A stretch of DNA of 64,000 nt from Eleginops maclovinus (GCF_036324505.1 NC_086370.1:16952600-17016599), one strand, 5' to 3'; shown: positions 40,568 to 52,761, numbered from the stretch's first letter. A program made the numbers and translations. Notes: generated by a model from the sequence alone, not told the origin.

Positions 40568-40733
40568 AGTGGAGTTTGGAGTATGAGTGTTTGAGGTTGT
40601 GGACAGGTGTCTTTTATACTGATAACGAGTTCAAAAAGGTGCCATTAATACAGGTAACGAGTGGAGGACAGAGGAGCCTCTTAAAGAAGAAGTTACAGGT
40701 CTGTGAGAGCCAGAAATCTTGCTTGTTTGTAGG

Positions 40734-40931
40734 TGACCAAATACTTATTTTACTGAGGAATTTACCAATTAATTCATTAAAAATCCTACAATGTGATTTC
40801 CTGGATTTTTTTTCTCATTCTGTCTCTCATAGTTGAAGTGTACCTATGATAAAAATTACAGGCCTCTCTCATCTTTTTAAATGGAGAACTTGCACAATTG
40901 GTGGCTGACTAAATACTTTTTTGCCCCACTG
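40734..40931 (-). repeat. Right terminal inverted repeat of Tc1 element
   Basis: Reverse complement of the left repeat with about four substitutions and one missing C in the outer 165 nt. The inner motif at 40734-40751 matches the left inner motif for 18 nt. The outer end GCCCCACTG abuts the TA target duplication. Confidence 0.9.
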
Positions 40932-40933
40932 TA

Positions 40934-43900
40934 TATGTAGGCAGTTGGATTTAGGTAGCCTTGTACTGAACCTAAAGTGAAGGTGTTTCTAAGAAAACAC
41001 TCTGCAAATTGGTGCCTTTTGTTTTTGTCATAACTCCCACTGAGAAATCATTAGAAAGAGGAAAAAAAGTTAAAGCCATTGTAAGCAATATTTCTCTCTT
41101 CTATATGATAGTGTTGCGCCTAATAGGATTATGCAAGAAGAGGCTGTGTGTGATGGAGAGGAGGGTAGACTCCCATGATTTACAAGCCTGACAGGAACAA
41201 TTAGGAGGGCTCACTCAGTGGGCTATTACTCAACACAGAAAAAATGAAAAGCCTGCCTTTCATTTGCATCAATGCAGCCATGAGGGAAGCAAGTGGAAGA
41301 GTGGCTGAAAAGAGATACTCTAAGGGAGCCTATTAAAAGCTAAAATAGCCTCTGGATTTATATTTTGCACAATACACATAAACATATTTGGCACAGCCAC
41401 GTTTTTTTCCCCACTTGTGTGCTATCATGCTACGAAATGTTTGACACTACCCGGATACAACATGTTATAAATATGGCTGCATATTGATAGTTGCTCATTA
41501 TTTCCTGAATGTGTAATTGCCACGTACCATAACTGGAGGGTTGACGCGTAACATTACAGTGTACAGAACAATCATTTTGTGCTACACAACTCAGACACTG
41601 TAATTATAAGCTCATTTTTTCTGTGAATCTAAAACGATAGGATTGAAATGCAGGACTTTAAATTCAAAACTGAAAAGCAAGTGGGTATTCACAGCTACAT
41701 GATGTTGTTTAGTTTAATATGTTTGACATTCATAATCCTATACGGCATATTCTGGCAGTGTTTACTTTTATATGAGTGACTGCAGGTAGATGAAACTCTA
41801 GAAACAGGACAGCACAGCCAGAGGCAATTAGAGCAGCTGCAGTATTTCTTGGCTGGCCTAATGGGTCACGTGTGCATGCAGCAACGAGGGACTTCCAGCA
41901 GCTCCCGTCCCCACATCTGCTGAATAAATGAGAGATCTCTCAAAAAAGGCTCAATGTTCGTTGACAGCTGATCAGAGAAGTGGCGAGAGATGCAACGAAT
42001 GCAAGTGTGTGTGTGTTGTTTGTTTGCGTGTGCTTTGAAAATGAAGTAGCATACGGATCACTGTTGCAACGATGATCTGGGCTACCGATCGGGAGTCTGC
42101 GCACGCATTCACTTTTGTCATACATTAAGTAGAGGAGATAGTGGTTTAAGCAGGGCTGTTTTGGCTTAATCCCACACCCACCTGTTCCTGCAGGATTTTG
42201 GATTATTACCGACTGCAAAAACACCATCCCTTTCCACTTGTTCTTTCCGTGATTCTGATCAAAGCCCCCCCCTTATAAAGTTTTCTTTTGCAAATCTCCC
42301 ACAACCCACAAGGAAGATTATACAAAGAGTATGAAGCCTGTTTAATTAGTAACCTGAACTGAAAGTACGCAATACACATGGTAAAAGAAAAGGAATAAAA
42401 GTCTCGCTTTGGAGTAAAATTCTTACTTCTTAAGAATGGTCTAAGTCTATTTAAGCTCTCCTTCCCTGTTGATCTGTCTGTCATTTGGGATTGCATTAGA
42501 GCCTGCTCTGTGTAGTCCGGTGCTGGGCTCGTTGGCAAATATACTGGTTTATTTTTCAGTAAGTAAGAATCAGTAAGAATGTAAGTTGCATGCCTTTTTA
42601 ATTTTATTTGAATCTTTAAAGATAATACAAGAAGTAACAATAACTTTATCGTTGTTGCTTCTGAAGTATAATCTACCACTAAATGCAAAACGAGTGTTAA
42701 ATATTTACTATTTTGTGTATTTAAGGGAACCGTTACAATAAGGACATATCTATATTCACATTTAATCGAATGTCTAACTGCATATTTAATCAACCCTTGC
42801 CTGTACCAGTGCATACAGTAAAGTCCACGTTATTTTCTTGATCATCGCTCCCCTAGGTGTGCTCAGCAATTTGCGATGATGTAAGGGTGTCTTTAGTCAT
42901 GGCGCGTCTGGGAAACATCCCTTAAGGTTTGTAAAATGAGATTTACTGCATGTAACACACTTGTCTAGTTCGTTATTACATGAAGTAAATCTTATTTTAC
43001 AAACTTATAAAGGGTATAGTTAGAGGTATAATCCGAGTAACCAAAGGACATTATACATATGGAATATACAGTATATCATGTGAAATCGTACCGCAATTGT
43101 CCCATTATATCCCATTAAAGAATTCACTGATGTCCCAAACCCTATGTTTTCTAAATGCCATTCATCTCAACCACGCCTTGTCTGTTTTTCAAGGTGCTGA
43201 ATACAACACTAAAGTAAATTAGTTAATACTGCTTATCCCAATCTAGAGTACAATGCAGAAAAGCATTGTTAAGAAAGGTAGGTTCTAGAAACCACTGACA
43301 TGTGCTGTGCTGTCCCTGACACAGGTACATGCCACCTGTTTGATCGCAGTCTGTTTTGTTGTCCGTCCAACATCATCTTCCCTTCCATGAAAAACTCTTC
43401 AATCAATGCCCAACAAACGACAAACTTCCTCTGTGAGATATAGACCAACGTGTTTGGAGTTTGGAGTTGGTGTATATTTTTAATAATGTATAAGGCTGCA
43501 GTTATTTTTTGTTTACTTCAATTTGTATTTATAAAGTATCTGTGTATCATTGTCTTTGTCTTCCAAGCAACTACACATCCCAAAGCAGTATTTTGTCGAG
43601 AGAGAAGAAGAACAATAGGATGGAAAATATCTGGATATGCATGCACAATGATCATCTGAACAGATTAAAAAGCTGTTTTTGACAGCGAGCACTGTTTTTA
43701 AGAAGGATGCCCTCTGGTTTGATGTATACAGTAGCAAGTTATTTTGTTTTCAACAGAGAAACACTCATTTTAAATGCATGGCGTTTAAACCCTCAAATTA
43801 CCATCATTATATTTGTTCATTGTCGTTCACTGGAATGAACATCCACTATGATTACTTTGTGAACTGCAGCACATAATAATCTCTTCCAACTAAATCAATG

Positions 43901-45415
43901 TTATCAACTTGGAAAGTTGGCAACTAAAATGTCATGTTTATGTCCTTCCTATATCCACATGTTTAACACTCTCACCTCCTTGAAGCTAAAGAGTGACACT
44001 CAAAATCAGTCTGACAGTGGAGATTCTATAATCTTACAACCCATAATCAGCCTGCTGTTGAATATAGAACATTGTGTAGAAAATCCATTATTGCTGAAGC
44101 ACAACTCTCAGCCGGTCACTGTTCCTCTTCCTACCACTCAGGGAACATTAGTAGGAAGGCTTAAGCTCACATATCACAGGTTTATATCTCTGAGCCAAAT
44201 CTTAGGTGAAGCAGCTTTTTACCAAGACTCTTAATTTGTGCTTTCATCATTCAGAAAACCTTGAATCTTTGAACAGTATTCACTGTATACCTTTTCTCGT
44301 ATGATTTATAGTTTACACAATGTCTAACACAATGTCTAAAACACACCTGATTGTGAAAAAAAACCCACCCCCCTGCATGTGGGGGCAAAAGAAAGAGGCA
44401 AAGGCTGGGTAAAACACTGTTTTTATGGTTACATAATTGGAAACCTCCCGCTTTCATCCCTGAATAACCAATTTAACTGCAACCTGTGTCACACAGCTAT
44501 AATTACCTCCATCCAATTAGAGACAGATCTTTAGCTCAGCCTACAGCCAGCACCTTGAATTTCTTTTGCAGGGAATATTCCCTTTTGATTTTAGATCTCT
44601 TTTCATCAGGATTGAGCCTTCCACAGAGCATGTGGTCCCAGCCCCCCAAAAATGTAATTGACTGGTATTCTGCTGAGTCACAGCAGCTGGAGGAAAAATG
44701 TGGACGTGAATGTGTGCGTGTGTATGCCTGGATTGCAAATTATGTGAAGCTAAAGAAGGATTGACTGATGCACATTTAGAGCAAGCAGCCTTTCCTCAGT
44801 CAGACATCCTAAGGTATCATGTACTGTTCATGTTTTGGCAAAAGGAACGTCAACAGGCATTGGCTACTTCACAGATTTGTTCCATAAGCAGTTTAAGTCC
44901 AGTCTGTAGGCAGGATCAGCAGAGGGTGTTCAAACACACAGTGTGCAAACCCAATGATGAGTAAGCACTTCTACTATTGCTCTTGACATATCTGACAGAT
45001 TTTCTACAGTAATACAGAGCTGCAGTTTCATCTCAGGGGTTTATGAATTGAGACAGATTTGGGGAGTGATTCAAAACTGTCATTATTAAGTCCTCAATGC
45101 AATCTGCTTCGTTTCAACGGGGCCGCCTTGAACAGGGGTTCTACGAGACACAATCAGGGAACTTCTCCTTTGAATGTAGTGGTGAGACGCATTTCGAAGA
45201 ATAACCAGTGTTCACCATGTTGCAAAGGACAGTGTCGGGACTGAATACATGTGAAGCGAAGAATGCAAAGAGATGGAGGTTTTAAATAAAATGAAGGATA
45301 TGCAAGTCAGTTTGAAAGGTGGGGCGGAAATGGTTTCACCTCCAGAGCAGCTGATATATTCATGCACCACCGTGATTAGAATTTATATTATACTACTGCA
45401 GTGCTAACAGCAAAG
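40934..45415. other. Non-coding DNA, one hairpin, no gene recognised
   Basis: No exon is recognised. A 78-nt hairpin at 42927-43004 is listed separately. A 202-codon minus frame at 42206-42814 is long for chance but has no recognisable motif. A short CCCCC/GGGGG inverted pair lies near 44369-44386. Confidence 0.4.
42927..43004 (+). repeat. 78-nt inverted repeat with 29-bp arms
   Basis: The left arm 42927-42955 and right arm 42976-43004 are complementary at 27 of 29 positions around a 20-nt loop. On the plus strand one mismatch becomes a G-U wobble, leaving one true mismatch, so the plus-strand RNA would fold better than the minus. Outside the arms, CCCTT and AAGGG continue the pairing after a small bulge. 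The size suits a pre-miRNA-like hairpin or the collapsed remnant of a palindromic MITE. No target duplication was found, and I do not recognise a known miRNA seed. Confidence 0.7.
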
Positions 45416-45582
<167 letters not shown>

Positions 45583-47319
45583 ACAGGTCCTTAAACATCA
45601 TATCAAGCGTCTAGTTAAAACTGACGGCCATATGGTGAGCTGAATAGTATTACTGCTATGAAGACAGTGAGATCTTTTTTCTTCATGCATAGAAATTAGA
45701 ATATACGTTTACCGTGTTTTCATTTATTTATATTATTTCTAATTAAACACCAGCTGCTTGAAAGGGAGTGATACCTTCCACACGCACTCCATTGGGTTTA
45801 GAAGCTAAGATATGAAGAAAACTTCCTTACCAATATAATTGGCCCTGAGAAGTAATTGTTGTGGGTAACTGAACAGTGAATGCAATGTTGAAGTCAATCT
45901 CTTGTTTGGGGCTCATCTAAAACATTTTTTTTATCCAAGAATGCTTTCACAATAAGTTAGTAATATGGTTCAGTAGAGTGCAGATCCATGAAAAACACAA
46001 TTCAACATAAAAAGTAATCAAGAAAAGTTGGCCTTTGCTATTTCACCTTTCAGTCATTCATTACAGAACAGTATGCCAAATAGTGGTGTTCAAACAAGGG
46101 ATAATGTGTTAAACAATGCCGATGAATTAATGTCATACATTACATATTTAAAAGATAACAATGCTCTGAGCACTGAATGGAAATGGCCTTCATGCTTGCA
46201 AGTTCTTGAGTGACATACAAAATCTAATTTAAAAACGCACCCATGCTGATGCGGCCCTCGGGGTTACATACTCTAATAGTTGTGTGGGGATATTGCATTC
46301 CTTGGCAATAAAGTGTCATAAATCATGGCTCATAGATGCTGTGTCAGGGGTTAATCCCCTGATATTCCAGCTACACACAGCACAGTCTGCATGTCTGCTT
46401 CACTAAATGGCCGGTGGGGTTAGCTACCACTGAGAAGTATATGAGATCAGATGTAAAAACTGATGAGTAACAGTGGTTTAATGGGGTTGTGCAGAGATGA
46501 CATCTTCACACATGAAGAAACTTCAAAGCCATATTTGGTGAGTCACAACTGATGCCCACTTGGTTTTCTGGAGTTCTTAAATTAGCTGAGAGGTATTAAA
46601 GTCCTCACTACACATGTGTGATTAACATATTTGCTGAATATTATTCGAATCTCATTTCTTTTGCAGAGCAGCGCACAGTGCATATCTTTTGACTAATTCC
46701 ACATAATTGGTTCTGTGCTTCTGTGCTATTCTGAGATGCATACTTTTATTTGATGAGATAAAACCGATGCAAAACGAATGCATATCTGAAAATATCTTGA
46801 TTAGTCGCAACAATATGGGCTGCCATGGAAACATCATCTTCCAGTGGTGAAGTAGTGCGTGTAAAGATAAATGGGAACCGAGAAACATCCAGCATCACTG
46901 AGGCTCAGAGATCATTTCTCACTTCGAAGTGTGTCGTCGGCCAGAGCCTGCATTTGGTGTTGACACAGTCTCAGAGCAAACAAAATCTGGGCCATTATGT
47001 ATTTAATGATGGAAGAGGAGGTAAAGCTCTCCCACCCCAAGAGACTGTTACTTTGATTCTCTAGGCACTGCGGGCAGCATGTGCGCAGTACAGCAGAGAC
47101 TTAAATATAATATTGAGGCTGCAAAATGTGCAAATATTGAAGTGGCCACTCTGCAAAGTGATTGGAAACCATCACAAGAAAAGATACAGACAGAGTTATC
47201 TGGGCTATTATACAATAGAGATGAACCACCCTGCATCAAATCAAAATGCTGCTGCATCTTTTTTACAATAGATTAAAAGTGGTGTTTCATTTCACTATAT
47301 TTTTCATTAGTCCAGTTTG

Positions 47320-47565
47320 GCCCAGGCTGAAATATCTCAAAAGCTATTACATACACTTTTATTTTATGCAGATTCATTGTCCCCAGAGGATTATACATGC
47401 AAACATTAGGAATACCCTGATGTTTCCTCCAGGCGCAACTCAGAGGTTGAAATCTGAAATCTCAAAGTGAAATACCTCGACAGCTATGAGATGGGTTGCA
47501 AAATCCTTTTACCAGAAATATTCGAAGGCCCCTTCACATACATTTTAATGACACTGGTGATCCTC
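47320..47565 (-). repeat. Diverged copy of a common teleost dispersed repeat
   Basis: The plus strand reads as a degraded version of a family seen throughout teleost genomes. Landmarks in order are CTGAAATATCTCAAAAGCTA, CATTGTCCCCAGAGGAT, CTGATGTTTCCTCCAGGCGC, GTGAAATACCTCGACAGCTA and GGTGATCCTCTGA. Two phrase types recur within one copy, as in the family. The same family appears in the opposite orientation near 60240-60780. Recognition is from memory and the ends are approximate. Confidence 0.5.
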
Positions 47566-48894
47566 TGATTTGTTGGTGGTGATAGAGAAAAAGTCAAAGT
47601 TTTAAGCCATCAAATATTTTAAACTGTAGTTGAGGGACTGGTCCAGGTTAGGTATAAACATAAACGTTTACCAGACAAGAAACCCTGCTGACTTGGGTGA
47701 TCCCTGCTCTTTCCGCTACAGCAGCGGAGTGTTTGGTTGTCTGGGTTTGACCACCAAACGAGGTCCACATTTGTATTTGTCTAATACTTTTGTTTATGAC
47801 CACAAACCTGAGAAACTAACTGTTCTCATCAGTTTCAGCTATGCCAAATCCACCGATTAATTGTTGCTTAAAAGATTTCCTCCCAAATGTACCTTAAAAC
47901 AATCAGAAATTGTGTGTGTTATATTCTGGTCTAGTTAAATTGTGCAAACATTAAACTCTCTGAGACTAATTAGTTCAAGCATTGTCTTCATTTTAAAGGA
48001 ACATTGACTGAAAAAATGTTGAACAAATTCGTTCCCCACTACTTGTGAGTCGTTTGTTGATCCAAGGAAAAGCATGCTGCTCTAAATCCCGAAAGCCAGA
48101 TTAGCTGTGTTTGAATGTGGTCTCAGGAGAGCCGGGAACACGGTGCATATGCAAATACATCTACAGACAACCAATTACAATGAGAAGTGCTCAAACAAGA
48201 GTAGGCCACATAAGAGACATGGAGTTTCTCAATGAAGTGACTGAGGGTCAGAGATACAGTGAAAAAGTGTTGATCAAATTGTGTTGAATTAGCATCTAAT
48301 TTAAATTGGATTGTACGATGGAGTTGTGTCACTGATTAGGGATGAGAGGGACGCCAAGATATAACATTACAAAACGCTATTATATAATAACTGATTTGTC
48401 CATAATAAATAGTTACTCAGTAATCATCTGCAGCCAACAGGGAAACAATGGGTTGTGTAACAATTCTATATTACATTGATTATTTATTTTGAGTTTACGT
48501 GCCTGTGTTGTATAATGGAAATGAGTTCAGCTACAGTGGCGTTGGCTTCTCTGTGGGAGTTTTTACAGATCGTTAAGCCAATTTTCCAGAGACATTAATA
48601 GTGATTAATTATGTTGTTTTTAATGCTATTTGTTGTTATAAAACTGGAGTGGCTGTTTTTGTATAAAGATACTTAAAATATAGCAGAGTCAATGCATAAG
48701 AACTGTTATCTCCTTAACCGCGACAATATTATTTAACAGTATGGTAATTTGGAGAATGACCACCATCTGTGTGCCACAAGGCAAATGTGTGTGTGTGTGT
48801 CTATTCATTACTCCATATGTTGTAAATTCACAAATAATATGATTAATCTGAGGGAGATGGATCAAAGCGTTACCCCCGTGCTAGCAAGCTGTAC

Positions 48895-49020
48895 TTAGAC
48901 AAGTTGTGCTTTTGGTTAAATGCTAGCCCCAGCCGGCTAACATGCTAACAATGACAATGCTTACAAAACTGATGCTATGCAGGTTGTTGACCCTTATCAC
49001 CATCTTACTTTGGCATGTTT
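48895..49020 (+). repeat. Diverged GCTAAC-rich dispersed repeat
   Basis: The phrases GGCTAACATGCTAACAATGA, CAATGCTTACAAAACTGATG and CAGGTTGTTGACCCTTATCA, CCATCTTA resemble another block of the same widespread teleost repeat. No boundaries or target duplication are visible, so this is an old copy. Confidence 0.4.
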
Positions 49021-51010
49021 GCACATTTTCTGACACAAAAACTGACACTGGTTTCAGACAGAAGGTACAAAGAAATATACTGCAGAAAAAAGAAAAGCAC
49101 TTTTTTAACATGAAAGGATGTAAACTGTAAATCTTCCGTAGCAAACTGGAAACGCTTTGCTTGCATCTTGGCAATTCAATTCTTGCAAAAGGCCTTGCAA
49201 CAAATTCCCCAGCACCTATTATTGTATGCCTTACTAGAAGTAAATATATGTGCACTTTCCTTGTTGTTCAGAGTTTGATTCTCTATATTTTTAGCACTTA
49301 TTGTAAGTTGCAAAATGAAATGTAATGGAAAGTATACATGTCACAGTAGAGGTTTTGTTGTTTGTTTGTCTCTACTTTACTGTTTTCACATTCCATGGCA
49401 TTAGTCTGTACCAAATTAGTGGACCCACTTGTCAACAAAGAACTGCAACTCCCATCCTTTTGTGACTTCCTCAGCTGTGATCATTGTGTTCAATACCTCT
49501 TTGGTGTTACCTTTAGTGCCAGTGTCTCAAATGCTCAAATTATCATTCAGCAAACACTTTTTTCTTGAGCAAGTTCCATTAGGAGGTGTGAAGCAACCTC
49601 CCATAGTGGTGAAGTCCCTGTTTATGCATGTTTGTGGATAATACACATGATCATACTTGTTCTGATCCCCATGTGTTTGCCGCATACAGTAGGAAAACAC
49701 TCATGAATAATTTAGCTGAAAGATCAAAGTTTATGTTTACTGCTTTTGTATTTTCATAGGCTAATGCAACTCTTCTGTTTCGCCTAGGGATGCTCTGTGG
49801 ATCTGAGGGAAGCATTTGACACTGCAAACTTTCCTTCAACTGAGAGACTTGACAACTCAGTGGAAATTGGGAAACGAATCGGGGGGGGGGGGAATAGAAT
49901 AGTGTTTGTTCCTGCACCTTAACATTCTCTTTTAATCTCTTATCAGCTGTTTTCACTTTTCTAAACTTCCATTGATATACACATTTCCCTGCAACCACTT
50001 TAAAGTCTGTCCATGTACAATCTGTCCGCGGGGAGTCAACCATAATGAATGGTTAAGCTGACAGTCATCGGGAAGCAGTGCAGGCTTTTTTGCATAAATC
50101 TGGACACTCCCCCCCCCCCACAGCCTCTGGCAGGTCAATAAACGATGTTGTAGAGAAGAGATTAAGGAAAGTGGTGGAGGGGTGGAGGGGGTTCCCTGCT
50201 TGTCAACTCTGTGTTGTTCCACTCATTAAGCACAGTGAGATTAAGCTGGTGTTGAGACTGAGGGGGATCTGTGGTTTGTGGCGGGTTGGATCTGCATGCA
50301 AGCGGTGGGCACAGTTAGAAGCCCTTCATAGGTCTATGAGCAGGCAGAGCTGGGAGGAAAACAGACAATTAAATCAATACGACAGCAGTCAGCAGATCAC
50401 TGCGCCTCGTACCGCTCCAACCCTTGCTATTTTGGAAGAAAAAAACACATTAACAAAATGTTTGTTGTTGCTCACATAGGAAAGGAATGGTTAAACTCTG
50501 ATCCATTTTATGACATAGAGTATCTTACCTACAGTAATCAAAGATAAATACAAAACAAACGGTGCTTTGAAAAATAAACCTTTCAGAGCCCTTGTAGTAT
50601 TCGTTCTGCGGTAAATAACTAAACTTGAATCACTGTGAAAGGTACAGTGGCAAGACTATAGCAAACATCTCTTGGGGCAATCTTACAAAGCAGAGTGTCA
50701 AACAATGAAACTCTGTGTGCCTCCCCAGGTAATTAAACAGATTAATTCAATGAATTGACTGCCAGCTTCTTAGTTTTCTTTACCTTCTCCTGCGAGGTGT
50801 ATCGTGCCAGTACTGTGCAAAAATCCAATCAAATCCCGTCTATTAGTCACATTCATACACAGTACAATTATTGTGAGCCTTGTTCCTGAAAATAGAATAT
50901 TTTAGGATACAATAAAAGGAACTATGTTGGGATTCAAATAAAAGAACGGTAAATAATGAAACACTAAGAGTGAATCTCAGAAAAATGTTAACGATATAAC
51001 CATCACATTC

Positions 51011-51220
51011 AGCTCCGGAAAAAAATAAGAGACCACTCACAATTGTTCTTAAATCTTTATCTCTACATGTATGGCAGCCATTCCAGTGTCTGTTGAATTC
51101 CAACACAGAGAGAAATTGTCAGCAGTTTATAGAATACAATAAAAAAATAAGAAAGATATGTCTATAAATAATAAAACAAGAGAAAATGATAATGCTGAAG
51201 TGGTCTCTTAATTTATTCCA
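51011..51220. mobile_element. Deletion derivative of a Tc1-like element (MITE)
   Basis: The left end AGCTCCGGAAAAAAATAAGA followed by GACCACT matches the inverted right end, whose reverse complement reads TGGAATAAATTAAGAGACCA then CTT. The ends are 210 bp apart with no transposase frame. AGCTCCGG-AAAA-AGAGACCACT ends belong to a known fish Tc1-like family; here the interior is lost. The right tip is worn and I cannot confirm TA duplications, so this copy is old and immobile. Confidence 0.55.
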
Positions 51221-52326
51221 AATATATGTCCAATATATGACTGGTAGATTAGTTATAAATAAGTGAAAGCCCCACTGACTTTAACTGGAAGAAAATACAA
51301 CAACACACAACATAAGGGGACACACTCTTTGTTTAGTGTTGGCCTGTCATTTTGGACTTAGATATAAATCCTACACACAAGAGCCTTTAATAAAGCAAAC
51401 TGCAGAACTGAAAACTAAGGGGAATGGGTAAATGTTTTAACTCTGTAATGATAGCTATGAACACACCTAAACCCAAAAGTTGTTTCATGAACTTATTCTT
51501 GCATGGTAAAAAAGTGTTTGATGTAAATGAACAAAGTTGGACCTTATCCCCAAAACGTATAATATTTCTCTGAGACTTGTGTCATGTCTTCCCTTTTGTA
51601 TCACAGGTTTGCATGTGGTTCCCATTGACTAAAGAAAAGCCTGCATGTATTGGATTCCATAAGATGGTACATGTATTCTCTAATAACAAGACTTTATACA
51701 CCAATGGGCTAAGCCTTGAACTTATAAGAGGAATTTAAGAAGTCTGCTAAATCAATATTCTCCATTTTCCAGTGAAGTACATTTCTTTCAGTGCCTCTGT
51801 CTCACTGTCTCTATTACTGCCTCTCGTCATTTCATTTTCTCTCTCGTCTCAGTTTCTCATTAACACCGCCGCCCTGTTGGCTCCTCGCCTCGTCTGTTCC
51901 CAACTTCTCCGTTCCTTTGCTCGATTTAGCCCCCTTTGCCACCTCTCATAAACAATGTGTTGGATGTATGAAAGTGAGGGTGGGTGGGTGCGGGGGGGGG
52001 GCCGGAGACATCCAATTAATAGCACAATACATTATTATTTCAGACCCCCGCCCCCCCCCCCTGCAGTCTCCCGAAGCCCTTCAGATTATATAACAGCTCA
52101 GTGTCACCGGAGCCAGCCTGTGGAGGACAAGTTAAGGGGGTCTTCGCCGATGATGCAGCTCAGCGACTCTGGACTTTCCCTAGCAGCTTGCATTGCACAC
52201 TACCCCTCACTCCTCCTCCTCCTCCTCCTTCCTCCCCTTGCCATATCCACCCACCCATCCACCCACCAGCCCACCCTCTCTCTGCCTTCCTAACACACAA
52301 ATGCACACATACACTCAATCACGAAT
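51221..52326. other. Upstream flank of insyn2a, promoter-proximal
   Basis: No coding exon is recognised. From about 51850 the composition changes from AT-rich to pyrimidine-rich and GC-rich with several C and G runs, consistent with approach to a promoter. The overlapping plus-strand frames (100-112 codons, 51791-52436) are low-complexity Ser/Pro/Leu translations of these runs. Confidence 0.4.
51978..52061. promoter_or_regulatory. Two G-quadruplex-capable tracts upstream of insyn2a
   Basis: The plus strand at 51978-52001 has GGG-T-GGG-T-GGG-TGC followed by ten Gs, which meets the usual four-run G-quadruplex pattern. The minus strand at 52045-52061 is G11-C-G5, also able to form one. Both lie about 350-400 bp before the first candidate exon donor of insyn2a. 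A promoter role is inference from position. Confidence 0.5.
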
Positions 52327-52400
52327 GCACAGGGATTGCAGCAACAGCAGCAGCACAGCGAGATGGAGATCTCCGCTGCGTGTGTGAGTGCCTATTCCCG
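52327..52400 (+). other. insyn2a: Candidate 5' non-coding exon 1 of insyn2a
   Basis: A GC-richer segment with a CAGCAACAGCAGCAGCACAG stretch ends in the strong donor CCCG then GTGAGT (intron from 52401). It contains a short upstream frame starting ATGGAGATC that stops after eight codons. The left edge (transcription start) is unknown and is set only roughly here. Linking it to insyn2a is inference from strand, order and distance; transcript data would decide. Confidence 0.35.
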
Positions 52401-52639
52401 GTGAGTGCAGGGACAAGAGGGAATGAGTGTCAGTGATGCTTGAATGAGGTGTAAAAAGGAGAAGAGAGCAGAGTAAGAGGCAGAAAGGGGGATATCAGTG
52501 AAGACCCGATGAGGTTTTTGAGGCAATGTCTTTTCTGCTTTTTCCTTCTCTCATCCCGATAACCTGAATCTTTGCCGGATGTGCCACAACTCCTCCAGCT
52601 GTCACTGCGCCGGCTGCCTGTCTCTGTGTCCTCCCGCAG

Positions 52640-52761
52640 CCTTTGAGAGCTGCTCCAGTGGCTGGACGGCACCCTGGCACCCTCTGAATACATGGATGAA
52701 CACTGGCTCTACAGGGGATCTGCGCCTTCTTGTCCTTTGCACCTCTGATCTGTTTCTCAAG
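52640..52761 (+). other. insyn2a: Candidate 5' non-coding exon 2 of insyn2a
   Basis: The exon would be 122 nt. It is preceded by a good polypyrimidine tract and acceptor (TGTGTCCTCCCGCAG, AG at 52638-52639) and followed by a near-consensus donor CTCAAG then GTAAGAG at 52762. The insyn2a coding exon begins with an acceptor, so at least one upstream exon must exist, and this is the best candidate within 6.5 kb. No evidence of coding. Confidence 0.4.

Larger units (their letters stand above)
39332..40931 (-). mobile_element. Complete Tc1/mariner transposon, Tc1 type
   Basis: This is a 1600-bp element bounded by TA dinucleotides (39330-39331 and 40932-40933), the target duplication of the superfamily. 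Both ends begin CAGTGGGGCAAAAAAGTATT. The terminal inverted repeats are about 197 nt (39332-39528 and 40734-40931). The outer 165 nt differ by about four substitutions and one indel. Each repeat holds two related motifs, an outer one (AAAAAAGTATTTAGTCA, 39341-39357 and 40906-40922) and an inner one (AAAATAAGTATTTGGTCA, 39511-39528 and 40734-40751). This is the IR/DR layout described for fish Tc1 elements such as Sleeping Beauty. An uninterrupted transposase frame lies between them. The near-identical ends and open frame point to a recent insertion. Confidence 0.97.
45583..51010. other. Non-coding DNA with scattered old repeats
   Basis: No exon is recognised. Diverged dispersed repeats near 47320-47565 and 48895-49020 are listed separately. 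Short G9 and C9 runs lie near 49881 and 50109. The 130-codon minus frame at 49651-50043 and the 133-codon plus frame at 50078-50479 have no recognised motif. Confidence 0.4.

Noticed and set aside
39918..40586. 222-codon plus-strand frame
   Set aside because: Antisense shadow of the Tc1 transposase; the minus frame has the DDE motifs and correct length.
50078..50479. 133-codon plus frame overlapped by an 89-codon minus frame
   Set aside because: No recognisable motif on either strand; expected by chance in this slightly GC-richer stretch.
51791..52436. Overlapping Ser/Pro/Leu-rich plus-strand frames of 100-112 codons
   Set aside because: Low-complexity pyrimidine-rich promoter flank; no consistent frame or conserved motif.
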